From NCBI RefSeq assembly GCF_003323745.1, contig NZ_QOIL01000003.1, positions 526,232 through 590,231 of the forward strand: 64,000 nucleotides of DNA. Direction: 5' to 3'. Every line of letters begins with the position of its first letter. The first letter of the stretch is position 1. Source of the stretch: Sphaerisporangium album (lineage in GTDB: Bacteria; Actinomycetota; Actinomycetes; Streptosporangiales; Streptosporangiaceae). Of this stretch, positions 43,430 through 52,460 are shown in pieces. The notes beneath the pieces were generated by a model. It was not told where the DNA came from. It worked only from the letters and a program-made list of their open reading frames with translations, and ran no database searches. Both the position numbers and the translations under genes were made by a program.

Positions 43430-46400
43430 GTGTCGTCTGAGTCGTCACGGACAAACCCACTGGCCAACTTCGGTCAGAACGAGTGGCTTGTCGACGAGCT
43501 GTATCAGAAGTACCTCCAGGACCCGGAGTCAGTGGACCGTGCCTGGTGGAACTTCTTCGCTGACTACAACCCCGATTCCGGTACGAGCCGCGTCCCGGTG
43601 CCGGGTGGTGTCAACGGCGAGACGGCCGAGGCCGCTCCTCCGTCCACCGCCACGGCCGCACCGGCACGTGAGACCGCACCGGCCAAGGCCGCCCCCAAGG
43701 CGCCAAAGACGACGACTCCGGCACCTCCCCCGCAGTCCGAGCAGGCCCCGAAGGCCAAGCCCGCCGCCGTCGCGGTCCAGGCCGAGGCCGAGGAAGTGCG
43801 CCTGCGCGGCGCCGCGGCCCGCACGGCCGCCAACATGGACCTCAGCCTCTCGGTCCCGACGGCCACCAGCGTGCGCGCCGTCCCGGCCAAGCTGCTGATC
43901 GACAACCGCATCGTCATCAACAACCACCTGTCCCGCGGCCGCGGCGGCAAGGTGTCGTTCACTCACCTCATCGGCTACGCGATCGTCAAGGCGCTCGCGA
44001 CGATGCCCGAGATGAACCACGCCTACGCCGAGGTCGACGGCAAGCCGACGCTGGTCAAGCCGGCCCACGTCGGCCTGGGCCTGGCCATCGACGTGCAGAA
44101 GAGCGACGGCACCCGCCAGCTCCTCGTGCCCTCGATCAAGAACGCCGAGACGCTCGACTTCCGCCAGTTCTGGATGGCGTACGAAGAGATCGTCCGCAAG
44201 GCCAGGGCCGGCAAGCTGGGCGTCGACGACTTCGCGGGCACCACGATCAGCCTGACCAACCCCGGCACGATCGGCACGGTCCACTCCGTCCCGCGTCTCA
44301 TGCCGGGCCAGGGCACGATCATCGGCGTCGGCGCGATGGAGTACCCCGCCGAGTACCAGGGCGCCTCCCCCGAGACGCTCAACCGGCTCGCGGTCAGCAA
44401 GGTCATGACGCTGACCAGCACGTACGACCACCGCATCATCCAGGGCGCCCAGTCCGGCGAGTTCCTGCGCAACATCCACAGGCTCCTGCTCGGCGAGGAC
44501 GGCTTCTACGACGAGGTCTTCCAGTCGCTGCGCATCCCGTACGAGCCCGTGCGCTGGGTCGCCGACATCTCGGCCAGCCACGACGACGACGTCGCCAAGT
44601 CGGCCCGCGTCATCGAGCTGATCCACGCCTACCGCGTGCGCGGCCACCTCATGGCCGACACCGACCCGCTGGAGTACAACCAGCGCAAGCACCCCGACCT
44701 GGACATCAAGTCGCACGGCCTGACGCTGTGGGACCTGGAGCGCGAGTTCGCGACCGGCGGCTTCGGCGGCAAGCCGCTGATGAAGCTGCGCGACATCCTC
44801 GGCGTCCTGCGCGACTCGTACTGCCGCACGGTCGGCATCGAGTACATGCACATCCAGAACCCCGAGGAGCGCGCCTGGATCCAGGCGCGGGTCGAGAAGC
44901 CGCACGCCAAGCCCAGCCGCGAGGAGCAGCTCAACATCCTGCGCCGGCTGAACACCTCCGAGGCGTTCGAGACGTTCCTGCAGACCAAGTACGTCGGGCA
45001 GAAGCGCTTCTCGCTGGAGGGCGGCGAGTCGCTGATCCCGCTGCTCGACTCGGTGATCTCCGCCGCGGCCGACGAGCACCTCGACGAGGTCGTGATCGGC
45101 ATGGCCCACCGCGGCCGGCTGAACGTCCTCGCCAACATCGTCGGCAAGTCCTATGCCCAGGTGTTCGGCGAGTTCGAGGGCAACCTCGACCCGCGCAGCG
45201 CCCACGGCTCGGGCGACGTGAAGTACCACCTCGGCGCGTCCGGCGACTTCACGGCCCCCAACGGCAACAAGATCGCGGCCTCGGTCGTCGCCAACCCCTC
45301 CCACCTGGAGGCGGTCGACCCGGTCCTGGAGGGCGTGGTCCGCGCCAAGCAGGACCTTCTGGAGCGCGGCGAGGAGGGCTTCACCGTCCTGCCCGTGCTG
45401 GTGCACGGCGACGCGGCCTTCGCCGGCCAGGGCGTGGTGGCCGAGACGCTGCACCTGTCGCAGCTGCGCGGCTACCGCACCGGCGGCACCGTCCACGTCG
45501 TGGTCAACAACCAGGTCGGCTTCACCACCTCGCCCGCCTCGTCGCGGTCCAGCGTGTACGCCACCGACGTCGCACGCATGATCCAGGCGCCGATCTTCCA
45601 CGTCAACGGCGACGACCCCGAGGCCGTCGTCCGCGTGGGCCGGCTGGCGTACGAGTACCGCCAGACGTTCCGCAAGGACATCGTCATCGACCTGATCTGC
45701 TACCGCCGCCGCGGCCACAACGAGACCGACAACCCGAGCTTCACGCAGCCGCTGATGTACGACCTGATCGACGCCAAGCGGTCGATCCGCAAGCTGTACA
45801 CCGAGGCGCTGATCGGCCGGGGCGACATCACGGTGGAGGAGGCCGAGCAGGCCCTGCGCGACTACCAGGAGCAGCTGGAGCGCGCCTTCACCGAGACGCG
45901 CGAGGCCGGCAAGCGGCCCCTGGAGCCGGGCGCGGTCGTCAAGCCCGCCCCGGGCGAGGTCGTCCCGTGGTCGCACGACGACACCCCGACGGGCATCTCC
46001 GAAGAGGTGATCAAGCGGGTCGTCGAGACGCAGCTCACGCTGCCCGAGGGCTTCACCGTCCACCCGCGCCTGGCCCCGCTGCTCCAGCGCCGCGGCCAGA
46101 TGGTCACCGAGGACGCGATCGACTGGGCGATGGGCGAGGCCCTGGCCTTCGGCTCGCTGCTGATCGACGGCCACCCGGTCCGCCTCGTCGGGCAGGACTC
46201 GCGCCGCGGGACGTTCGGCCAGCGGCACGCCGTGCTGGTCAACCGCGTCACCGGCGAGGAGCACACCCCGCTCAAGGCGTTCAACGAGGGCACCACGAAG
46301 TTCTACGTCTACGACTCCCTGCTGTCGGAGTTCGCGGCGATGGGCTTCGAGTACGGCTACAGCGTCGTGCGGCCGGACGCCCTGGTGGCGTGGGAGGCGC

Positions 46401-47146
46401 AGTTCGGCGACTTCGCCAACGGCGCCCAGTCGATCATCGACGAGTTCATCTCGTCGGGCGAGCAGAAGTGGGGCCAGCGCTCCTCGGTCGTGCTGCTGCT
46501 GCCGCACGGCTACGAGGGCCAGGGCCCGGACCACTCCTCGGCCCGCATCGAGCGGTTCCTGCAGATGTGCGCGCTGGACAACATGACCGTCGTGCAGCCG
46601 ACCACCCCGGCGAACTACTTCCACCTGCTGCGCTGGCAGGTGCTGTCGAACCGCCACCGTCCGCTGGTCGTCTTCACGCCGAAGTCGCTGCTGCGGCTCC
46701 GGGCGGCGGCGTCGGCGACGACGGAGTTCACCTCGGGCGCGTTCCGGCCGGTCATCGGCGACTCCACGGTCGACCCCTCGGACGTGCGGCGCGTGGTGCT
46801 GTGCTCGGGCCGGGTGTACTACGACCTGGCGGCGGCCCGCGACAAGCAGGGACGCAGGGACGTCGCGGTCGTCCGGCTGGAGCGGCTCTACCCGTTCCCC
46901 GCCGAGGAGCTGCGGGCCGAGCTGTCGCGCTACAGCCTGGACACCGAGCTGGTGTGGGCGCAGGACGAGCCGGTCAACATGGGCCCGTGGCCGTACCTCA
47001 CGCTCAAGCTCACCGAGGACCGCGACCTGCTCGGGGGCCGGGGGCTGCGGCGGGTCTCGCGTGCGGCCAACTCGTCCCCGGCGGTGGGCTCGCACGCCGC
47101 GCACGACGCCGAGATCGAGCACATCGTCGCCGAGAGCCTGGGCTAG
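43430..47146 (+). CDS. kgd: Multifunctional 2-oxoglutarate decarboxylase/dehydrogenase
   Basis: A 1238-residue fused TCA-cycle enzyme. The N-terminal [24 protein letters not shown] segment is the E1 leader; residues about 45-110 are a Pro/Ala linker; about 115-340 form an E2-like succinyltransferase core with [15 protein letters not shown]; about 380-1238 form the ThDP-dependent E1 core with [27 protein letters not shown], and [16 protein letters not shown] after the ThDP-Mg site. The protein lacks a lipoyl domain. It makes succinyl-CoA with E2p and Lpd, or succinic semialdehyde, or condenses with glyoxylate. GTG 43430 is the start. A housekeeping gene. Confidence 0.97.
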   Translation: MSSESSRTNPLANFGQNEWLVDELYQKYLQDPESVDRAWWNFFADYNPDSGTSRVPVPGGVNGETAEAAPPSTATAAPARETAPAKAAPKAPKTTTPAPPPQSEQAPKAKPAAVAVQAEAEEVRLRGAAARTAANMDLSLSVPTATSVRAVPAKLLIDNRIVINNHLSRGRGGKVSFTHLIGYAIVKALATMPEMNHAYAEVDGKPTLVKPAHVGLGLAIDVQKSDGTRQLLVPSIKNAETLDFRQFWMAYEEIVRKARAGKLGVDDFAGTTISLTNPGTIGTVHSVPRLMPGQGTIIGVGAMEYPAEYQGASPETLNRLAVSKVMTLTSTYDHRIIQGAQSGEFLRNIHRLLLGEDGFYDEVFQSLRIPYEPVRWVADISASHDDDVAKSARVIELIHAYRVRGHLMADTDPLEYNQRKHPDLDIKSHGLTLWDLEREFATGGFGGKPLMKLRDILGVLRDSYCRTVGIEYMHIQNPEERAWIQARVEKPHAKPSREEQLNILRRLNTSEAFETFLQTKYVGQKRFSLEGGESLIPLLDSVISAAADEHLDEVVIGMAHRGRLNVLANIVGKSYAQVFGEFEGNLDPRSAHGSGDVKYHLGASGDFTAPNGNKIAASVVANPSHLEAVDPVLEGVVRAKQDLLERGEEGFTVLPVLVHGDAAFAGQGVVAETLHLSQLRGYRTGGTVHVVVNNQVGFTTSPASSRSSVYATDVARMIQAPIFHVNGDDPEAVVRVGRLAYEYRQTFRKDIVIDLICYRRRGHNETDNPSFTQPLMYDLIDAKRSIRKLYTEALIGRGDITVEEAEQALRDYQEQLERAFTETREAGKRPLEPGAVVKPAPGEVVPWSHDDTPTGISEEVIKRVVETQLTLPEGFTVHPRLAPLLQRRGQMVTEDAIDWAMGEALAFGSLLIDGHPVRLVGQDSRRGTFGQRHAVLVNRVTGEEHTPLKAFNEGTTKFYVYDSLLSEFAAMGFEYGYSVVRPDALVAWEAQFGDFANGAQSIIDEFISSGEQKWGQRSSVVLLLPHGYEGQGPDHSSARIERFLQMCALDNMTVVQPTTPANYFHLLRWQVLSNRHRPLVVFTPKSLLRLRAAASATTEFTSGAFRPVIGDSTVDPSDVRRVVLCSGRVYYDLAAARDKQGRRDVAVVRLERLYPFPAEELRAELSRYSLDTELVWAQDEPVNMGPWPYLTLKLTEDRDLLGGRGLRRVSRAANSSPAVGSHAAHDAEIEHIVAESLG

Positions 47147-47195
47147 TGGCCATGGGCCCCGCACGGGCCCGGCCACCGGCGGTTTCACCTGGAAT

Positions 47196-47231
47196 GGAAG
47201 TCCCCCGCAGGCGGTTCTGTGGGGGACTTCC
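47196..47231 (+). terminator. Terminator after kgd
   Basis: GGAAGTCCCCC (47196-47206) pairs with GGGGGACTTCC (47221-47231); three more pairs including one G-U extend the stem over an 8-base loop. It lies 50 bases after the kgd stop and just before the DUF6104 gene. Confidence 0.65.
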
Positions 47232-47261
47232 CCTTATGTCCGGTCATGTCCTGGAGATGCG

Positions 47262-47438
47262 ATGTACTTCACCGACAGGGGTATCGAAGAGCTGGTCGAG
47301 CGGCGCGGCGAGGAGGAGGTCGGCATCGGCTGGCTGGCCGAGCGGCTGCGCGAGTTCGTCGACCTGAACCCCGAGTTCGAGACCCCGGTCGAGCGCCTGG
47401 CCACGTGGCTGGCCCGCCTCGACGACGAGGACGACTGA
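47262..47438 (+). CDS. DUF6104 small protein
   Basis: A 58-residue acidic protein starting at ATG 47262 after GGAG. The sequence MYFTDRGIEELVERRG and VGIGWLAERLREFVDLNPEFETP match the DUF6104 family that follows kgd in many actinobacteria. It is predicted helical, without membrane segments. The terminator upstream implies either read-through or its own promoter. Function unknown; link to 2-oxoglutarate metabolism is suggested only by neighbourhood. Confidence 0.85.
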   Translation: MYFTDRGIEELVERRGEEEVGIGWLAERLREFVDLNPEFETPVERLATWLARLDDEDD

Positions 47439-47480
47439 CGGCTTCCTCCCGGCGGCGCATGGCCGGCCCTGTGACGCGTA

Positions 47481-47521
47481 ACGCGATACATCTTGAGATT
47501 GCCGCCTACGCGATATATCGT
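47481..47521 (+). promoter_or_regulatory. Promoter with repeated ACGCGATA(C/T)ATC operator
   Basis: ACGCGATACATC (47481-47492) and ACGCGATATATC (47508-47519) are direct repeats 27 bases apart; the second is inside the palindrome CGATATATCG. TTGAGA (47493-47498) and TATCGT (47516-47521), 17 bases apart, form a promoter between and over them. PadR regulators bind such AT-centred dyads, so the coupled PadR protein is the likely repressor. Confidence 0.6.
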
Positions 47522-47568
47522 GTCTGTGGAACCCAGCCGTGGAACACCGTCGAAGGGCGAGACCGGCC

Positions 47569-48363
47569 ATGCCCACATGGAGCATCGACAAGCCAGAGCA
47601 ACTGACGTTCGGCGCCGTGAGCGCGCTGAACGTCCGCATCGTCGCGGGTCGCCTGGCCGTGCTGGCCAGCGACGGTCCGCCCAGCCTGGAGGTCAGCAGC
47701 ATCGACACTCCCCCGCTGCTGGTCGAGCACGACGAGGACGGCCGCCTGACCGTGGCCTACAAGGACCTGACCTGGGACGGCATCCTCGGATGGCTGCGCC
47801 CCGGCCGCCGCGACACCACGCTGACACTGACCGTCCCGAAGGACTGCCCGGTCCAGGCGGGCGTGATCTCCGCCTCCGCCGTGGTGGCCGGGTTCGAGAA
47901 CCGCACCAACGTGAAAAGCGTCTCCGGCGAGATCGTCCTCGACGGGGTGAGCGGCGAGATCGAGGCAGAGACCGTCTCCGGGGCCGTCGAGAGTCGCGGC
48001 CTGGCCGGCGACCTCTCGTTCACGAGCGTCGCCGGCGAGCTGACCGTCGCGGCGGGCGTCCCCCGGCGCCTGCGCGCCAACACGGTGTCAGGCCGCATCA
48101 CGGCCGACCTCGAACTGCCCCCCACCGGCCACGTGACGCTGCACAGCGTGTCGGGCGCCATCGTCGTCCGCCTGCCCCACGTGGTCGACGGCGACGTGAC
48201 GCTGCGCTCGACGTCCGGCCGCCTGCACAGCTCGTTCCCCGGCCTCGGCGCCTCCAGCCGCCCCGGGATCAAATCGGTGTCCGGCCGGCTCGGCGGGGGC
48301 ATGGCCTCGCTGTCGGCCACCACGGTGTCCGCCGATGTGACGCTTCTGAGGAGAGACCAGTGA
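47569..48363 (+). CDS. DUF4097 beta-strand repeat protein
   Basis: A 264-residue protein of repeated beta strands without a signal peptide or membrane helix. The sequence has about six degenerate repeats of SVSGEIxxDxVSGxIEAETVSG type, which wind into a beta-helix-like solenoid (DUF4097/adhesin-like). ATG 47569 is chosen with GAAGGGCGAG upstream; GTG 47539 is possible. Its stop overlaps the PadR start (GTGA). Members are often paired with PadR or LiaI-like envelope-stress genes; function unknown. Confidence 0.85.
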   Translation: MPTWSIDKPEQLTFGAVSALNVRIVAGRLAVLASDGPPSLEVSSIDTPPLLVEHDEDGRLTVAYKDLTWDGILGWLRPGRRDTTLTLTVPKDCPVQAGVISASAVVAGFENRTNVKSVSGEIVLDGVSGEIEAETVSGAVESRGLAGDLSFTSVAGELTVAAGVPRRLRANTVSGRITADLELPPTGHVTLHSVSGAIVVRLPHVVDGDVTLRSTSGRLHSSFPGLGASSRPGIKSVSGRLGGGMASLSATTVSADVTLLRRDQ

Positions 48364-49115
48364 GTCCCGTTTTCGCCCATGGACGCCTCCGGCTCTACCT
48401 GCTCAAACTGCTGGAGGAGAGCCCGCGGCACGGCTACGAGGTCATCCGCCTCCTGCAGGACCGCTTCCTCGGCGTGTACTCCCCCTCGCCCGGCACCATC
48501 TACCCCCGGCTCGCCCGGCTGGAGGAGGAGGGCCTGGTCACCCACGAGGTCGTCGAGGGCAAGAAGGTCTTCACGATCACCGACAAGGGGCGCGCCGAGC
48601 TGGAGGCCCGCATGGACGAGCTCGCCGAGCTCGAACAGGAGATCTCCGAGTCGGTCCGCGACATCGCCCGCGAGGTCAAGGAGGACGTGCGCGACACCGT
48701 CCGCTCCCTGCGCGACGAGCTGACCCAGATGGCGCGGGAGGTCCGCCAGGGCTCCCGCGAGGACGAGCGCCAGGCCAAGGACGACCTGCGCTCGGCCCGG
48801 GAGGACTACCGGCGGGCGTGGCGCGAGCAGAAGCGCGCGTGGCAGGAGCAGAAGCAGGAGTTCGCGCGCCAGAAGCAGTCCTGGAAGGAGGAGTCCCAGC
48901 GCTGGAAGCAGGACTGGCTGCGCGGCCTCTGGGGCGACACCTGGCAGGGCCGCGGCTCGCGCGACCACGACGCCGAGCTCGGGCAGATGCTCGCCGAGTT
49001 CGTGGAGGAGATCCGCGGCGCGGCGGCGGCGTCCTCGGTGACCGAGGAGGCGCTGGCCACGGCCCAGGACGCGCTGTACGAGGCCGCCACCCGCATCCGG
49101 TCCGCACTCCGATGA
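48360..49115 (+). CDS. PadR-family regulator with long coiled-coil C-terminus
   Basis: A 251-residue regulator beginning at GTG 48360. Residues 1-80 form the PadR winged helix (LYLLKLLEESPRHGYEVIRLLQ, GTIYPRLARLEEEGLV, GKKVFTITDKGRAEL). Residues about 85-205 are a very long charged coiled coil, rich in Glu/Arg/Gln and Trp (RRAWREQKRAWQEQKQEF), much longer than the usual PadR dimerisation helix; a further helix closes the protein. It is coupled to the DUF4097 gene and likely controls the operon through the 47481-47521 sites. Confidence 0.9.
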   Translation: MSPVFAHGRLRLYLLKLLEESPRHGYEVIRLLQDRFLGVYSPSPGTIYPRLARLEEEGLVTHEVVEGKKVFTITDKGRAELEARMDELAELEQEISESVRDIAREVKEDVRDTVRSLRDELTQMAREVRQGSREDERQAKDDLRSAREDYRRAWREQKRAWQEQKQEFARQKQSWKEESQRWKQDWLRGLWGDTWQGRGSRDHDAELGQMLAEFVEEIRGAAAASSVTEEALATAQDALYEAATRIRSALR

Positions 49116-49399
49116 TGATCTTCTACGGGTTCCGCCCGCCGCTGCTGCGAACGGGCCCGCGTCCCCTGGACGCGCCGCTCGCCGTCCCGGCGGAACCCTT
49201 CCCCCTTCAGGCGGCGCCGATGGACGGGCTCCCCGTCCTCACGGCCTCCGCCGTGATCTCCATCGAGCCCTCCGCCGTGGTCTCCCCGGTGGTCTCCGCC
49301 GTGGCCGGCGCCTCTGCCGGACCGGCCGATCCCCCGCCCGCGGCGGCCGGTCCGCCGTCCCCCCGGCGCGCGCGGACGCTTCGCCGACTGGCCGCCTGA
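49112..49399 (+). CDS. Small hypothetical Pro/Ala-rich protein
   Basis: A 95-codon frame whose ATG overlaps the PadR stop (ATGA). The product is Pro/Ala/Val-rich with a basic end (SPRRARTLRRLAA). No family is recognised, and composition is what a chance frame in G+C-rich DNA may give; the overlap is the only support. Confidence 0.35.
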   Translation: MMIFYGFRPPLLRTGPRPLDAPLAVPAEPFPLQAAPMDGLPVLTASAVISIEPSAVVSPVVSAVAGASAGPADPPPAAAGPPSPRRARTLRRLAA

Positions 49400-49560
49400 C
49401 CGTTCGCGATCATTCGGTGTCGATACGGTGAAAAGCAGGTCCGAGGCCCCGGCGTCCCATTACGGTGGGTGACCGGTGAAGGTTCGTCGGCACCACCATG
49501 GAGAGGAACCCGACCCCACAAGTCGGTACCGGCATGCCCGGCGACCGGTTATTCATATTC

Positions 49561-49610
49561 GGCTTCCGGACGGCACGACCGGACGAGCTTCGGCGCGCCG
49601 TCCGGAAGCC
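49561..49610. terminator. 14-base perfect inverted repeat
   Basis: GGCTTCCGGACGGC (49561-49574) and GCCGTCCGGAAGCC (49597-49610) are exact complements around a 22-base loop. Position between convergent genes suggests a two-way terminator. Confidence 0.5.
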
Positions 49611-49653
49611 ACCCTCACCAGGCCGAACGCCTCGGCCGTCAAGAACTCGCGAG

Positions 49654-49761
49654 GCCGATCGCCCCCGGCCCGCCGAACCGCGCTTCGCCGATCGCCCCCC
49701 GGCCCGCGGAGCCCGCTTCGCCGATCGCGTACCGCCCTGCCGAACCCGCTTCGCCGATGGC
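49654..49761. repeat. 33-base tandem repeat, three units and a partial
   Basis: Units starting GCCGATCGC lie at 49654, 49687 and 49720, with a partial unit at 49753. A period of 33 bases equals 11 codons, so any frame would encode an 11-residue repeat (FADRPPARGAR-like on the forward strand, IGEAGSAGR-like on the reverse). It ends just after the oxidoreductase stop. Whether it is translated is unclear. Confidence 0.65.
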
Positions 49762-49768
49762 GGCCCGG

Positions 49769-50740
49769 TCAGGATGCCGAACCGGTGAAGACGATCTTCC
49801 CGAAGACCTCGCCCTCCTCCAGCGCCGCGAACCCCTCCCGAGCCCCCGTCAGCGGCAGCACACGGTCCACGACCGGCCGTACGCCCGTCTGCTCCATGAA
49901 CCTGGCGACCCGCCCGAGCTGCTCCTTCGTCCCCATGGTGGACCCGACCACCGAAAGCTGGAGGAAGAACACACGCTGCAGATCGGCCGGGGGCACCGCC
50001 CCGCTGGTCGCACCGGAGACGACGATCCGGCCGCCGGGACGCAGCGACTTCAGTGAGTGCTCCCACGTGGCCTGGCCCACGGTCTCCATCACCGCGTCCA
50101 CCCGCTCGGGCAGGCGAGCCCCGGTGGCGAACGCCTGGTCCGCGCCGAGCTCCAGCGCCCTGGCCCTTTTCTCCTCCGAGCGGCTCGTCACCCAGACGCG
50201 GTAACCGCCCGCCCGGCCGAGCGCGATCAGCGCGGTGGCGACCCCGCCGCCCGCGCCCTGGACCAGCACGGTGGACCCCGGCTCCAGGCCGGCCTTCTCG
50301 AACAGCATGCGGTAGGCGGTCAGCCACGCCGTGGGCAGGCACGCGGCCTCCTCGAACGACAGCGCGGCCGGCTTCGGCACGAGGTTGCCGCGCGGCACCG
50401 CCACCCTGTCCGCGAACGTGCCGTCATGGACCTCTGACAGCAGCGAGCGCTTCGGGTCCAGGGTCTCGTCCCCGTGGACGGGCGTTCCGATCACCGAGTG
50501 GACGATGACGTCGTTGCCGTCCTCGTCGACCCCGGCGGCGTCGCAGCCGAGCACGATGGGCAGGCGGTCCTGGCGGATGCCGACGCCCTTCAGCGTCCAC
50601 AGGTCGTGGTGGTTGAGCGCGGCGGCCCTCACGGTCACCGTGGTCCACCCGTCGGGGACCACCGGCTCGGGATGCTCACCGAGGGCGAGCCCGGCGAGAG
50701 GGTTGTCGGGGTCGGTGGCTGTGCACGTTACGGCGAACAT
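49769..50740 (-). CDS. Zinc-type quinone oxidoreductase (MDR family)
   Basis: A 323-residue medium-chain reductase of the quinone oxidoreductase branch, starting at ATG 50740. ALNHHDLWTLKGVG, LPIVLGCDAAGV and the NADPH loop VLVQGAGGGVATALIALGRAGG are present. Zinc ligands of alcohol dehydrogenases are missing, as is normal for this branch. It reduces quinones or enones with NADPH; specific substrate unknown. It stands alone. Confidence 0.9.
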   Translation of the reverse strand: MFAVTCTATDPDNPLAGLALGEHPEPVVPDGWTTVTVRAAALNHHDLWTLKGVGIRQDRLPIVLGCDAAGVDEDGNDVIVHSVIGTPVHGDETLDPKRSLLSEVHDGTFADRVAVPRGNLVPKPAALSFEEAACLPTAWLTAYRMLFEKAGLEPGSTVLVQGAGGGVATALIALGRAGGYRVWVTSRSEEKRARALELGADQAFATGARLPERVDAVMETVGQATWEHSLKSLRPGGRIVVSGATSGAVPPADLQRVFFLQLSVVGSTMGTKEQLGRVARFMEQTGVRPVVDRVLPLTGAREGFAALEEGEVFGKIVFTGSAS

Positions 50741-51301
50741 GGCGGAACCCTATCCCCCGCGGTCCCCGCGATCCCGGGCCGCCTCCCACGCTTCGCCCGC
50801 GTCGCGGGACTTTCGCGTTCGCGGCCCGCGGCGTACGTCCCGGGGCGGCAAAGCGCGTAGATCACCGCGAATTAGCTAATAACGGCCATTACTCATAACG
50901 ACCCCATTTCCCTTGATCATCTACGTCGGCGGCGGTTGCCGGAGCAAGGCCGCGACCGCCGCCAAAGAATGACACAGCGGCACGCCGACACGCCGTCCGA
51001 GAAAAATTTCCCGGGCCGCTACCGGATTCGCTGGACACCTTCGCGCCGATCTTCGCGGGCACGTTTTCCTCGGCACAACAGGGCTTCCTGCCTGCGCCGA
51101 CGCCCGGAGCTCCGCCCGACTTATCATGAAAAATGGCCGCGTAGTGACCTTCTGTTTTTTGCAATTAAGTCGCCGCTCACGCGAATCTCCCGCATGTCGG
51201 ACAACGGTATTGAGGTCGACCGTGAGTAGGGTCGGTCATGCAGGTGCGCCAGCATCGAGGTGCTCCTTTACTTTGAACTGCAAAAAGAAAAGGACCGCTT
51301 T
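50741..51301. other. Long A/T-richer intergenic region
   Basis: These 561 bases are clearly richer in A/T than the genes around. No coding sequence is convincing. A 9-base stem GGCGGCGGT/ACCGCCGCC (50928-50936, 50955-50963) is present. No known riboswitch consensus was recognised. The last 30 bases contain AAAAAG and AAAGGA before ATG 51302. It may hold a complex promoter or a small RNA. Confidence 0.4.
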
Positions 51302-52312
51302 ATGAAAGACGTCGGTCACTCACGGTCTCTCCAACGTAATGTCGGTCGTTCATGGCTGACGGCAGCTCTCACGGGCGCTCTCGCGATCGGCGTGCTCGCC
51401 GCCACTCCCGGCAGCGCGTACGCGATCCAAGCGCCGCAAGGCGCGAAGGCAGCGTCCCTGCTTCCGTCCGGCCCCGTGAAGACGGGCTTCGTCGTCACCG
51501 TCCGCCGGCAGATCGCGACCACCACCGCTCTGACCTCGTCCCAGAACCCGACCAAGGTCGGACACTCCGTCACCTTCACCGCCACGGTGCGGGCGACCGG
51601 CAGCAACATCATTCCCACGGGCACCATCGTCTTCCGTGACGGCTCCCGGGAACTCGGGAGCGCCGCGCTCGAAGGGACGGGCCAGGCGACCTACTCGACC
51701 TCCAGCCTGGACGAGGCCTCTCACAACATCACCGCCTTCTACCAGGGCAACGCCTCGTTCGACCCCAGCACGTCGCCCGTGCTGATCCAGAAGATCGAGG
51801 CCGAGAAGAAGGACGACGACAAGAAGAAGGACGAGGAGAAGAAGAAGAAGAAGGAGAAGGAGGAGCAGGACAAGAAGGAGAAGGACGACAACTGGAAGGA
51901 CGACGACGAGGAAGAGGATGACGACCCCGGCGTCATCCGCCACCACGATCACGACGACCTCGATCATCTGTGCCGCCACTTCCGGCACGACAACTTCGAC
52001 GAGGACGACGAGTCCGGCAGCTCCCGCCACCACCGCCGCGAGCGGTCGGACAGGCTCCGCAGGCTCTGCGCGCAGTGGCACCGGGAGAACAGGCACGTCA
52101 CCCTGGTCGACAAGGGCATCCGTCGTCACGTCGAGGGCTACTACGACCATGGCGGCGGCCACCGGTCGCACTGGGACAGCCATCACCACCGCCACGGCTG
52201 GGTGCCCGGGCACCGCCACGAGTACCACGAGCACTACAAGCCGCACAAGAAGTTCCACCACAAGAAGCACCACTACGTGAAGCCGGTGCACCACTTCGCC
52301 GTCACCGGTTGA
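51302..52312 (+). CDS. Secreted Ig-like protein with Lys/Asp and His-rich tails
   Basis: A 336-residue secreted protein. ATG 51302 follows AAGGA. A signal peptide with a long basic start ends near residue 41 (PGSAYA). Residues about 70-165 form one Big_3_5 Ig-like repeat (TTALTSSQNPTKVGHSVTFTATV...TGTIVFRDG...ASHNITAFYQGN). About 165-205 is almost pure Lys/Glu/Asp, passing from basic to acidic (DDDEEEDDDPG). The last 130 residues are extremely His-rich with Asp, Arg and Tyr, and two Cys. Such a tail could bind Zn, Ni, Cu or phosphate polymers at the cell surface. No known whole-length family. Confidence 0.82.
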   Translation: MKDVGHSRSLQRNVGRSWLTAALTGALAIGVLAATPGSAYAIQAPQGAKAASLLPSGPVKTGFVVTVRRQIATTTALTSSQNPTKVGHSVTFTATVRATGSNIIPTGTIVFRDGSRELGSAALEGTGQATYSTSSLDEASHNITAFYQGNASFDPSTSPVLIQKIEAEKKDDDKKKDEEKKKKKEKEEQDKKEKDDNWKDDDEEEDDDPGVIRHHDHDDLDHLCRHFRHDNFDEDDESGSSRHHRRERSDRLRRLCAQWHRENRHVTLVDKGIRRHVEGYYDHGGGHRSHWDSHHHRHGWVPGHRHEYHEHYKPHKKFHHKKHHYVKPVHHFAVTG

Positions 52313-52335
52313 TCGACCGCTCCGATGGTCCTTCC

Positions 52336-52364
52336 AGGGCCCGCCCGACCCACGGGCGGGCCCT
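52336..52364 (+). terminator. Terminator after Ig-like/His-rich gene
   Basis: AGGGCCCGCCCG (52336-52347) and CGGGCGGGCCCT (52353-52364) form a perfect 12-base stem with a 5-base loop, 24 bases past the stop codon. Confidence 0.75.
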
Positions 52365-52460
52365 CAGCCCACCAACCCCCACAAGGAACAAGCCGCCGCC
52401 CACATACCGGAACCGCCGCCGAACAACCGCATCCAGGAGCCAGAACTTCCCGGGGGTCCC

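Larger units (their letters stand above)
49400..49768. other. Repeat-bearing intergenic region
   Basis: These 369 bases between the convergent PadR operon and quinone oxidoreductase contain a 14-base inverted repeat (49561-49610) and a 33-base tandem repeat (49654-49761). Several frames stay open through the repeats, but none has good coding features. Confidence 0.55.

Noticed and set aside
43529..47188. 1219-codon reverse frame opposite kgd
   Set aside because: The forward frame is a clear Kgd protein throughout; the reverse frame reflects codon bias only.
49498..49788. Possible small repetitive protein
   Set aside because: The 11-residue repeat is encoded on either strand by the 33-base DNA repeat, with no ribosome binding site or family support; kept only as a DNA repeat.
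50741..51301. Possible riboswitch such as a c-di-AMP or metal type before the His-rich protein
   Set aside because: No consensus segments could be matched by eye; only the A/T-rich character and a 9-base stem are seen. A covariance-model search would settle it.
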